From assembly GCF_963678635.1 (NCBI RefSeq), contig NC_087065.1, positions 63,390,754 through 63,454,753 on the forward strand: a stretch of DNA of 64,000 bases. The letters are read 5' to 3'. The translations under genes and the position numbers were made by a program. This DNA is from Symsagittifera roscoffensis. Taxonomy: Eukaryota; Xenacoelomorpha; Acoela; Convolutidae. Each line of letters starts with the position of its first letter. The stretch's first letter is position 1. The notes beneath the pieces were generated by a model that searched no databases, was not told the DNA's origin, and was given only the letters and a program-made list of their open reading frames with translations. Positions 43,885-54,370 of the stretch are shown piece by piece.

Positions 43885-44830
43885 ATTTCAAGCGTTAATA
43901 ATCGATTATATTACGATTACATTACTAAAATTGAGAAACAATCGATTTTAATCAATTAATAATCTATTATAATCTCTCTATTTCAAATCAAAATATAATT
44001 AATTATAATCCATTATAATCGATTATAATCGATTATTTATTCGTCCATTTTTCGATACAATTATAATCGATTATAATTGGTTATAATCCATTATTTTTAT
44101 TAAAATTTCTATTTCATTAGTTTTGCACAAAAATCCATTATAATCGATTATAATTGATTATAATCCCTTTTTATTGTCCATTTTTGTCTTCGAAGTAGCA
44201 TCTAAATTGCTTATATTTTATGCTTTTTGTGGACGTTGGTTCCTATGAAAAATGAGAAAAATAGTTTTAAAGTTTTCCAATTAATTCAAATTTATAAGTT
44301 TTTTTTTTCATTTCTTCCCCTTTAGAGTTGTTTTCTGATTCATATTTTAAGCTTTTTTAAACACTAAAACATCAGAAAATTGATTTAGTTTCATGATTGA
44401 TTCGGAAAATTTGTTTTTCATCTACCGCGAGAACCTTTCCACTCATATGAAATGATCTCTATGAAACTTTTCTTTAGTGGTAATACTTTGTGTTCAAATG
44501 AACCAAAGTGTTCAAGAGATCTCTCTTTTAGAGATTTTCTTATTGACCCAAAAATAATAACCCATAAGATATAATTCGAACTTAGGAAAACTTTCGGCAA
44601 AATAAGAGATTATAATCGATTATAATTGATTTTAAGGGTTTTTAGTAAGAACTATAATCAATTATAATCAATTATAATCGATTATAAGAGATTATAATCT
44701 CTTGGAAAATATCACGATTATAATCAATTATAAATCTCTTAAAGACCTAATTTTGGTAAATATAATTGATTATAATTTTCAAAAACTCATCATAATAATC
44801 CGTTATAATTGATTGTTTTCGCCTAAACTT
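43885..44830. repeat. Degenerate palindromic AT repeat field (AATCGATTATA)
   Basis: Dozens of imperfect 10-11 bp units TTATAATCGA / AATTGATTATA cluster at 43895-44170 and 44605-44820, separated by non-repeat DNA at about 44180-44600. Each unit is nearly self-complementary. The region has no coding capacity. Confidence 0.75.
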
Positions 44831-46109
44831 GGGTGCGGGATGCTCTCTGATTGAAAAATCAACTAACATTGTCATGAGCAATTTTTAATCAAATAGTATT
44901 AGTAAAAGTCACTTTAAAAATAAACTGCCTGCCTCAGAAGATGAAAGTGTTAAGGAATTTGAATGAAAAATCTTTGATGATGCCTTGATCATATATCTCG
45001 TTCATCATTAACAAAAAAACAAGAAAAACAAGAAAAACATTTGCAAGTAGTTTCAATAATAATCATTTGTGAGAAAATCATAATCATTGTTATATCAATC
45101 ATAATGAACAATCATAATCAGAAACCTAATAATAAATTTAAAATATTTATCACAAAAATATTAAGTTATAAAATCATAAACATATTCGAAAAGTTGTGAA
45201 TTATAAAAAAGTTAGTCATTTTAATATATATTTTTGATGTTTGGTATCTAGTAAGAAAAGGCGAAAGTATACAGACCGTCAGAGCCCCCAGAAAAGAAGG
45301 CCTTACGCACGAACCAATGAAAACAGATGAAAATTAGTATTTTAGAAGACAAGGAGAATTTTTTTCTGGTATTTCTTGGAGATAATTATTGGGAAAAAGA
45401 AAGATATATTTTTAAGCTATATGGGCCGGCACTATCAAAATTATTTCATTACTTTTTGCTCCGTTTTGATATTTTTAAATGTGGAAAAAGTAGAAGTTTA
45501 CAGTAAAGAAGAGTTTTCTTAAGAAAAAAAATAGGTTAGCGGATCAGTTCTAACAGCCAGAAAACTACGGACAAAAAATTATACTGCAACTGAGCCTGTA
45601 GAACCTCAAAAAGTTCTCAGTTATCTGGAAAATGTATTGGGAATCTTAACATGAACAATCAGATGTTAAAAAGTGTACAATTCATCCTACGGCTTGTAGT
45701 TTTTGTTTCCGATAAAACGTAGGGTTGTTGACACTATTTTAAAAAGAGCCAGTTGCGGTTTAAGGACAGGATTTTTTGATAACTGATACAACAGAGTCTA
45801 TGAGACATTGTTCTATTTTTCAATTTCCGATGCTCAAATCATCTTCGGAAACTGCTTGAATTAATGTCTGATTTCGACTGAGCGTTTGATCCAAAGATAA
45901 TTCTATGTTTTAGAAGTTCACAATAATATATTAAGGTTCATTCATTAAAAACATTAATAATCATAATCGAAGTAAAAGGAATGAATAAGCAATCAGTCGA
46001 GTTTCTCATAGTTTTCAAAATATAAGTAATCATGAAAAATGACCAAAATTAGTACTCAATAAATAAAGGGAAAAGTTCACATAGCGTTGGAGACCCTAAA
46101 GAGAAAACC
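44831..46109. other. AT-rich non-coding region
   Basis: ATAATCAT-type short repeats at 45055-45130 and near 45955. No exon recognised. Confidence 0.5.
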
Positions 46110-48905
46110 TTACCGGAGTTCGATGACATCCAGCGAATATAGCCATCGGTTTTGATATCATTCTTTGGTATCAGTCTTAGGCCTTCGCAGGAAAGTTCCC
46201 ATACGACAGCTTTTGTCTTACTTTTTATATTCTTATTTAAAAAAGGAAAATTTTTTGAGGCAAATATTTTCACATGCTGAATTGTGCTCAGCTCACATAC
46301 AGTGTTGTAAGCAAAGAACATTGCATTAGCCAGAATATTAAAGCGAATAAACTGAACAAGACTAAGATTTATTGATGAAGCGTTCTACAGTAAAGCCTAG
46401 AAACTAACCATATCGATTCGGCGTAGGTTCGAGCCCGCAAAAACTTTTTTTTTTTACTCGAACCAAATAGTAGATATAACTGATTTAAATAAAAAACATA
46501 GAAAAATGACCTTGACTGACTTTTTCTGAACTTTTTTCCGGTAGGTAATTGCCGTATGTATGTAATTTACCGTGTATTACAAAATGCTGCTATGTGAACA
46601 CGTTCTAGCTGTGAACGCCCGGATTTTATTAAAAGATTTATTCGATTATATCACCTTAAATGTGTGGTTAACGCCGTTTTAGACTTATATCAGTTTGCTT
46701 AAATCTTTGTCGTTTCATAATAATTTTTTGAGTTGAGCGCGGTCATAATTGTTTTTGATTCTCGTATCCTGATGGTTATTTTCACGTATCATGTGGGTCA
46801 ATTTGATAGGCCCACAAAACTGCCTACCCTTCCTTTAGCATCAACTGACGATGTGTTGGAGTATATATCATTGTGTGGCATATATCACCGGAGCTCAATG
46901 ACATATATCGATTTTAGAGGCATGTCAATTGAATGTTTGATTTTTTCTTTGGTATCAGTCTTGAGCCATGGAAAAAAATTGTCATTCGACAGATTTTGTG
47001 TTTCTTTTTTTTTCGGGTTCAAAACGTATTTTTTTGAAAAAGGCGCTCTATAAACAAATTGCATAATGCAATTGTTTTGAAAATATTTTCCACTCTTTAC
47101 TAATACAACATTAGCCTTGTCTCTAAAAACTTTCACATGCTTAATTTTGCTCCAGCTCACACACAGTGTTGCAACGCAATTAACATTCCATTAGTCAGAA
47201 TAAAAAAATGAGTAAATTGAACAAGAATAAAACCTGTTGATGATGCGGTCTAAAACAAACCTAGAAATTGACCATACCGTTTCGGCATAGGTTCGAGTTC
47301 CAATGTTTTTTAGCCGAACCAAGTAGAAGAAATAACTAAACCGAATCATAAAACAAAGAAAAATGACTTTGTTCGAATTTGCCTGACAGCTTATTGCAGT
47401 CTGCATGTGATTTACCTTCTATTACAAACAACTGCGTATGTTAACACGTTCTAGCCGCGAACGCGCGGATTTTATTCAGCGATTTATTCGATTATATTAC
47501 CTTAAATAGGTGGTTAATGCCGTTTTAGATACAATTCGGTTTGTTTATATCTTTGTCGTTTCATATTATTTTTTTGAGTTGGGCGCGGTCGTAATTTTGG
47601 AGCCGCGAACCGGGATTTTTTTGATTGTCGTATCTTGATGGTCATTTCCACGTATCATGTGGGTCAGTTTTATACGCCCACAAAACTGCCTACCCTTCCT
47701 TCAGCATCAACTGACGATGTGTTGGAGTACATATCCTTGTGTGGCATATATCAACGGAAAAATATCGAGTATAGAGGCACATCTTTTATATTTGTTCTTT
47801 GGTATCAGTCTTGAGCCATGGCAAAAAACTGTCATTGAACAGCATTTGTGTTTTTTTTGTGTTAAAAAGTAAATTTTTTTTGAAAAAAGACGCTCTATAA
47901 ACAAATTGCATAATGTAATTTTTTTATAGTCTACTCCACGTTTTACTAACACAACGTTAGCCTTGTCTCTTAAGACTCTGAAATACTTAGTTTTGCTCCA
48001 GCTCACACACAGTGTTGCAACGCAATTAACATTCCATAATTCAGAATATGAAAACAAAAAAATTGAACAAGATTGAACCTGTTGATGAAGCGGTCTAGAA
48101 CAAAGCCTAGAAATTGGCCATACCGCTTAGGCGGAGATTCGAAGTCCATCAAAAACAATGTTTTCAGCCGGACCAAGTAGAAGAAATAACTAAATCAAAT
48201 CATAAAACAAAGAAAATTACTTTGGCTGAACTTGTCTGACAGGTTATTGCAATCTGAATGTAATGTACCTTCTATTACAAAAGGCTGCTGATGTTAACAC
48301 GTTCTAGCTGTGAACGCGCGGATTTTGTTAAAAGATTAAATCTAATATTTTACCTTAAATATGTAGTAAACGCCGTTTTTATAGAATTCAGCTTGCTCAT
48401 ATCTTTGTCAATCACAGAAAAAAAAATTTTGAGTTGAGCGCGGTCAAAATTTTTGAGCCGCGACTATCATTTCTTTTTATTCTCGTATCCTGTTGGTCAT
48501 TCTCGCCTATCCTATTGGTCAATTTTACACAACCACAAAACTGTCTACCTTTCCTCCAGCCTCAACTGACAATTTGCTGGAATATATATCATAGTGTGGC
48601 TTTCATCTCCGGAGTTTGATGATATCCATTGATTTCAGAGGCATGTCTTTTGATTTTTCTTTGGTATCAGTCTTGAGCCATGGCAAAAAGTTGTCATTGG
48701 ACAGCTTTTGTGTCTTTTTTAACGTGTTCAAAGAGTTAGTTTTTTTTTGAAAAAGACGCTCAAAATTAAAATTGCATAATGTCATTGTTATAAAATTCTA
48801 TTCCATACTTTACTCACACAACGTCAGTTTTGTCTCTTAAACTTGATTCATGACTACTTTAGCTCCAACTCACACACAGTGTTGCAACGCAATTAATATT
48901 CCATA
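46110..48905 (+). repeat. ~860 bp satellite, just over three tandem units
   Basis: The landmark CACA(C/T)ACAGTGTTG recurs at about 46289, 47157, 48004 and 48869 (spacings about 868, 847 and 865 bp). Each unit contains, in order, that landmark, the tRNA-like module, CAAGTAGAAGAAATAACTAAA, TTACC(T/G)TCTATTACAAA, CACGTTCTAGC.G.GAACG, ATTCGATTAT.TTACCTTAAA, GTATCCTGATGGTCAT, CTTTGGTATCAGTCTTGAGCC and a GACGCTC.A. AACAAATTGCATAATG-type end. A further isolated unit lies at 40.6-41.4 kb. Open frames inside are by-products. Confidence 0.88.
48079..48146 (+). other. Class II (serine-type) tRNA-like module in the satellite unit
   Basis: TGATGAAGCGGTCTAGAAC resembles a D arm/A box, GCCTAGAAATTGGC an anticodon arm with the AGA context CTAGAAA of serine tRNAs, CCGCTTAGGCGG a long variable-arm hairpin, and AGATTCGAAGTCC a T loop/B box. 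Equivalent modules lie at about 46369-46436, 47236-47302 and 40788-40855; the first two have perfect B boxes (GGTTCGAGCCC, GGTTCGAGTTCC). An acceptor stem was not found, so these are tRNA-derived relics and not tRNA genes. Confidence 0.45.
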
Positions 48906-51306
48906 ATGAAGATTGTCCTATTCTCCACTTTCCACAGAGTCCTAACTAACCAAAGGCACTGAGTCCGACCTGCTAAAATTAATAGTGTCTCTACGGATAA
49001 CTATTCCTTTGAGGTGATTTAAGTGATCTCTCTAACTTCAAGAATCACTGTTCTAAACTCTGGTGAGCACCAAGTATGCTATAACTCAGCAGCAATTGTT
49101 CTCTCTAACATTGAAAACTAATCATCTACTGTCTCTTGTAATCTTGTTCTGCTAAGAATAGGCTAGCCGTAACCTAATTTCTGTGTTTGTCTATTTGAGT
49201 CTTAGTTATAGTTAGATTTACGGTCCTCCTTACAGGTCCTGACTTTTACTCTAGCACCTTTGAGCAAGAACGGCAAGTTCACCATTCGTATCTCGAATTA
49301 AGTTGTGCAAATAACAAGTTCAATTTCACTTCTATATCAAGTTATTTTTTACTAAACAATCTCACAAGGACTGGGGCATGGAAAGACCCTTCAAATGGTT
49401 AGCTAATTCACTTCAAGCACCCAAAGTTCTATCTATACTCTTCCAATCCCGATCTTCTAGCTATCAAGGGAACGTATTTCGCAAATTAGGGGTCAATTTA
49501 AGCTAAAAAGAAACCTCGGGGGAGCTAAGTAACTATCCCGTCCATTTATATAACTTTAAAAATTTACTTCCCATGCCGCCCTCCTATTACTGTCAGATTC
49601 CTCCGGGACTATTTATTTTTAGTCTAGTTTAAGTTCTATTGATAGCTTTTTCATCCAGCTGGATGAACACCATGTTTGCCTAGTCCACTTTTATCAATTT
49701 CACTATTCCAATTTTACAATGTGAAAACTATATCCTTTTCAGCTTCTGCTTCAACTCGCACTTGATCGGTTTCCTTTCAGGTATAAGTAATTTGATCAAT
49801 TCTTTTCTCAGGTGTTGGTGCTGTCGTTTAGACCATGGTTTCGGCGTCAGGTTTTCTATGCAGTTTTGGTCCTAACCACTCAAAGGTCAAACAAAAGTCA
49901 TCACGGGGTCAGCCGCGGTCAATTTTCCATCTTCGGGGTAAAAATCCCAGGGCCAGGGGTCCTGTCTAACAAGTTTCAGTCAAATCCCATAAATACTTCT
50001 CAAGCTATCACATTTCTAAGTCAACTCAAAAAAAGGCTTTTAACACCCGAGCGAGTCGTTATAGAAGTTTCCTTCACCCGGTTTTTTTTCGAGAATTGTA
50101 TCTAGTGTCTTTTGCCGCAATAAAGTTAAGATGCCCTTGCTCATTATTTTGTGTAAAATGACCATTTCCGGTTTTGGGGTAATTTTTTGGGTGCTTATAT
50201 TTTCCAGTCCAACTGTCAGGTTGGGTTCAAACTACGACATATGACGTATCTTGCCATTATTTATCCAATCTTAAAGTTCTTGCTCCCTGCATTCAGTGGG
50301 AACCTAGAAACGGCTTTCAGAAGTCCGGGTTTGGGACTATTTATTTAGGGCTTTTGTCTGCGCTGTGTATCTGAAATTTAATCTCTCGGTCTAATAAGGT
50401 TGCATGTGTTTCTTGATAGAGCCTATGAACTGAACTAAGAGTCAAAAATTGAATTTTAATTTTTTTGTTCAACTCATTTTACTATAACCTCAAAGGTACC
50501 AAAACCAAAGTGTTCATAGTAAACGGGGGCACGCAGACTTGATTAAATGAATTCTTTGTCTGCGTTGTAAACTTTTATTAGATTATTAAAACATACAAAA
50601 CTACGTGAGATTTTTTTTCAAAACAAGACTTAAAATAGTTTTTCGTTAGTTATTTTATGTTTAACTTATCCTATGCAGACTAGAAACTGCCAAAATTAAT
50701 GGACAAAGGGCAAGGCTTTTGTAAGAAACATTAGTTTTGGACGAGACGTAGATTTCATTTCGACAACCTACACGACGTCGCCAAAATTGGTAATTATTGA
50801 TTACTTTTTGAGAACAGATTAACAACTGGGATCTCTGGAGCGTAATTAGAACTCATGCAAGTTCTCACAAAAAATCTACCAAATTTTTCTTACAGAGCGT
50901 CGGTTTTCCACAGAGCGTCTGAAAACAAGACATTTTGTATACCTGGAGTCGGGAATAACTATTAACATAATTTTCATATTATTCACAAAAAAGCAAAATC
51001 ATAATACTCATAATGATATTTTAAAAATGATAATATACATAATGATAAAAAAAATCAAAATATTAATTAAAAAACCTAAAAACTGACTAATTTTAGTTTT
51101 ATTTCTGTGTACAATACTATCGAATTTGTAAGTCAAACATTGCTTGTTCACCTCCCCCAAAAAAGATTGCACCTTGAGGAGATTTGATCGGCAGTTCTCA
51201 AAGCAAATTGATTTGTTTTTTGTTATTAATCAACTCTGCCGAGCATGGCTAATTAATGATGGGCTCGCTAATTATCTGTTTTTAGAAGTACTGATATTTT
51301 TGTCTT
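48906..51306. other. Low-repeat non-coding region
   Basis: Less AT-biased than its surroundings but without a recognisable exon, domain or RNA gene on either strand. The 97-codon frame near 49812 has no domain signal. AT-rich ATAATGAT-like repeats at 50960-51060. Confidence 0.45.
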
Positions 51307-51573
51307 TTAAGAGGTACTGATAGTGCTGTAATCTACTGGCCCGATTAAAACTAGACTATTGCCATCAGAAAAGCTCGGTTCGCCTGGAGCCCAAACACCG
51401 AGGCAATTTTTTTTCAAAATTTGTCCTCTATTTCTCTGGTCCTTATAAACGTCCGTCAATCCGTCCCTTTTAAACCCGCTCCAGAAAGCTCCATTCCACT
51501 CTGGACCCTGCAACCTTCCTTCATAGAACCAATTCAAACCTAAGCATAGATCATTCAAAATATAAGGCTACAA
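51307..51573 (-). CDS. C-type-lectin-like domain, downstream exon of the PAN/CTLD gene
   Basis: On the - strand an acceptor TTTTTAATTGTAG opens the frame PYILNDLCLGLNWFYEG, followed by GAFWSGFKRDG and GVWAPGEPSFSDGNSLVL. The latter two fit the C-type-lectin pattern W-x-G-(F/L)-x-RDG ... W-x-x-GEP. The frame ends at TAA (51307-51309); a possible donor inside STIS-A|GTACCT would lead to another exon carrying the last cysteines of the fold. Direct joining to the exon at 52518-53169 is out of phase (phase 1 against phase 0), so a short exon probably lies between them. The assignment is by motif only. Confidence 0.5.
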
Positions 51574-52517
51574 TTAAAAACCTAGTTTCAAGCAACTTCT
51601 AAGGAAAGATCAAAAGAATTTTCTCGGAGTCCAAAAAGAACTGTTTTTGGCTCTTTTTCCTTTTGACGATGAGTTATTTTCCGAAAAATCGAGCCATTTT
51701 TTCTTATCTGAGTTTTTTAAGTTGGCTTTCAGCTCGCCCTTTGTGTGTGCTTGGGCGAGGGAGGGAGGTGTTTCTCACTTTTATATTCTAATTGGGCTCT
51801 TTTCCAGTCCCCCCTCCCTTTCAAGTCATTTTTGAAAAGCTCATTTAACGTTGTCATAATGCTATGAAATTTGGCATGGTGAACAAACTGACAACTGTGA
51901 ACAGATTTTTCTTCATACTTCACACCGTAAGTAACATCACGCATTTTGGCGTAATAACACGTGAAATAAACATAAAAATCAATATTTTAAAAGGTGTGGG
52001 GGGATTGGAAAGGAGCCTCGAATTTGTTTTAGGAAGAATTTTATCAGCCTCAAAAAAGGGCTTACCAAAAGTCGAGCTATTTGTTTTTGATTTTTATCAA
52101 AAAACTATGCTTGCTTGCTTTTTGCTGAGCGTTGACTTCTGACGTGACTTCATCATTCATGGTTTCATCATTACCATCAGTTCGCGTCCTTTTTGCAGAG
52201 AAATAATATTTAAAAAAATTAAGCCTCAACAAAGGCAAAATCCAAAATCCGAGTGTTATTTAGGATTGGTATTAAGGTTTAAACCAAAAATAGTGGAAAC
52301 AGCAAAACTCTATGAGCATATCTTTTGTTATAGATCGGATCATTTTGTTATTCCTGCAACGCTTCCTGTTTTCCTTTTATTTGGTAACAATGCTTAAACG
52401 GGCCTTGACATTCAGAGGTTTTCTTAGATATGAAACTTCTAATTATTTTTAAAATCGTTTTTTGTAGCCTGTCTAATACGTGTGATTGTTGAGTTGTGAA
52501 CAAACCTGTGAACTAAC
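51574..52517 (-). other. Intron(s) of the PAN/CTLD gene
   Basis: Donor at 52517-52516. The phase mismatch between the flanking exons implies a missed small exon in here. No convincing CTLD fragment could be picked out by eye. Confidence 0.4.
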
Positions 52518-53181
52518 CTGTGAACAAGTCTTTCTTGAGGTCGGCGCAAAAATTATATGCTACACTAAAGGATGTTGTCCAGTGGTCCAGCAGAAGTGGC
52601 GCTTTTTCCTGTTTCTCGGTGCAAATCCCAGTTTTTCCACCGAAGAGAGGCTGCGTGCAATTTTTAGCACGAGTTCTCCACCAAATAAAATCTGCTCTCC
52701 CGTCGCATAACGTGTCAAAAACCGGCTTCCACTTTGACCATTCAGCGCAATTTGAATCCGTCATTTTTTCCTCAAATCCACACTTTTCCAAGTCCGAATA
52801 CGATCGCGCGGGTATGTTGCCTACATAACACGGTGTCTCGATATCGGCCGATACTATATACATAGTTAGCGGAGAATCATTTGTTCTGATTAGCGAAGTT
52901 TCGTTCAGTCGCGCTCTTGGGTCCGTCGAGTACAATATGCATAATAAGTTTCCATAGGCAAAACTTATGCATTTTTTGTCAAAATAGCATTTCTTTGCAC
53001 ACGTAATTTGATCTATTTTTGAGATCTGCTTGAGTGTGAACTCTGTTGTTAAAAGAATTCCTGGAAGTTTTTGAAAAACACCGAACCGCCTTAACAGTTG
53101 GTGCTGACTCCACGAAACAACTTCTAGTAGTATCGAGATGAAAAAATTGAACTTTGCAAAAGAATTCATAATAATTTCCAA
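52518..53181 (-). CDS. Secreted PAN/apple - thrombospondin-like - C-type lectin protein, first coding exon
   Basis: The frame starts MEIIMNSFAKFNFFISILL; Met5 (53169) begins a plausible signal peptide. Residues ~35-115 look like a PAN/apple domain (ITCAKKCYFDKKCISFAYG, Cys 61, 65, 71, 81). Residues ~144-188 contain CAEWSKWKP...IWWRTRAKNC...GGKTGIC, resembling a thrombospondin type 1 repeat. From ~198, LDHWTTSFSVAYNFCADLKKDL is the typical start of a C-type lectin domain. The exon ends at TTCACAG|GTTAGT (last base 52518), a strong donor in phase 1, so the CTLD continues downstream, probably toward 51.3-51.6 kb. This points to an extracellular recognition or adhesion protein. The family member cannot be named, and an additional upstream non-coding exon is possible. 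Confidence 0.7.
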
Positions 53182-53389
53182 TCGTAGTTACAGATTTTTT
53201 GAGGCAAATTACTACTGAAGTAAACTACATAAGTATACTTTTGAAAATCAAAAAGAGATCCATTTAATGGCTGCACAAAATGAATTTTTAAACCAACCAG
53301 ATTTCTGTTCACCGCACTGCGATGGAAAAATTCCATCAATTATTACGAGGTTTTCAAAAGCTGAATAGTTCAAAGCGAACGTCTAATAT

Positions 53390-54370
53390 CTGAAATAAAA
53401 CATTTTTTATTATTAAAGATATTGATATTTTAATTTCAAGGAGATTTTCAGAAAAACAGAACAGGTCAGTTGCATTTCTAAATGTAAGCAATTATTTATT
53501 CATAAGCCAGAGAAGTTTGATGCGAAAAACTATAAGAATTGGACATGAAAAGCTTGCCGATCAAAAACGATGTTTTTCATTTGATGATTATCATGTTTCA
53601 CTGAAAAGATATGATAACTTCCCAAATGGCATAAATCCCAAATGACATGAAAACAAATTTTTCCCAAATAGCATAAACATTTTCAAAAACTGTGAAAACT
53701 TTTAGGCGTGAAAAAGCTATATGTTTCCAGACAGTTTTTACGCCTTATTTTGTTCACTTGTCAACAAATTACTAGTCACTCATCAGCATTAATTCAAGTA
53801 GAGATATCAGAGTCTAACAAAATGAGCCAAATTAAAATTTTTTGAAAGGGATGGGGTGCAATCTGTATTAGGAGGGATACATTTATGAGAAAAAAAAATC
53901 GAAGCTACAACCAAAATTTTTTGTCTTTGTACTGAAACTGTATGCGGTTCTAGGCTAACGTCAATTATTGAACGCCCAATTGATTGATATTGACGAATAT
54001 TGGGATGTATTTCAGAAATCTGCCAAAACTTAGACTTTCTGTTGAATTTTCCGGTTATATTATTGTCAATTTAATTTAAATTTTATGGCCAATTTTCAAA
54101 AATTAAGACTAATTATGCCATTTGGGAAATTCACAAATTTTATGCCATTTGGGAATTTTAAACTTTTCATGCCATATGGGAATTATGCCATTTGAGACGT
54201 AAACATTCGATCGATCATTATCATTTTTCAATGAGAAGATACAGATTGATGTTTTTGCTGGCTTCTGAATAATTAATTGGCAGCTGTAGAAATGCAATCG
54301 AGCATTTCCGTTTTTGATGAAATTTTGATAATATCGATTGCAGTGAAATTGAAGACAAAAAAATTTCAGG
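53390..54370. mobile_element. Fold-back element with CCAAATGGCATAA sub-repeats
   Basis: TTGCATTTCTA...TAAGCCAG.GAAG...TTGATG at about 53467-53522 returns inverted at about 54243-54297 (ATTGATG...GCTGGCTTCTGAATAA...TAGAAATGCAA). Inside the arms, CCAAATGGCATAA/CCAAATGACATG units (53622-53685) face their inverse TTATGCCATTTGGG (54112-54200). The total span is about 980 bp with ~230 bp arms. Non-coding. Confidence 0.6.

Noticed and set aside
46733-48785. Frames of 60-116 codons in the 46-49 kb array
   Set aside because: All lie in the ~860 bp satellite, recur per unit with shifts and stops, and have no domain.
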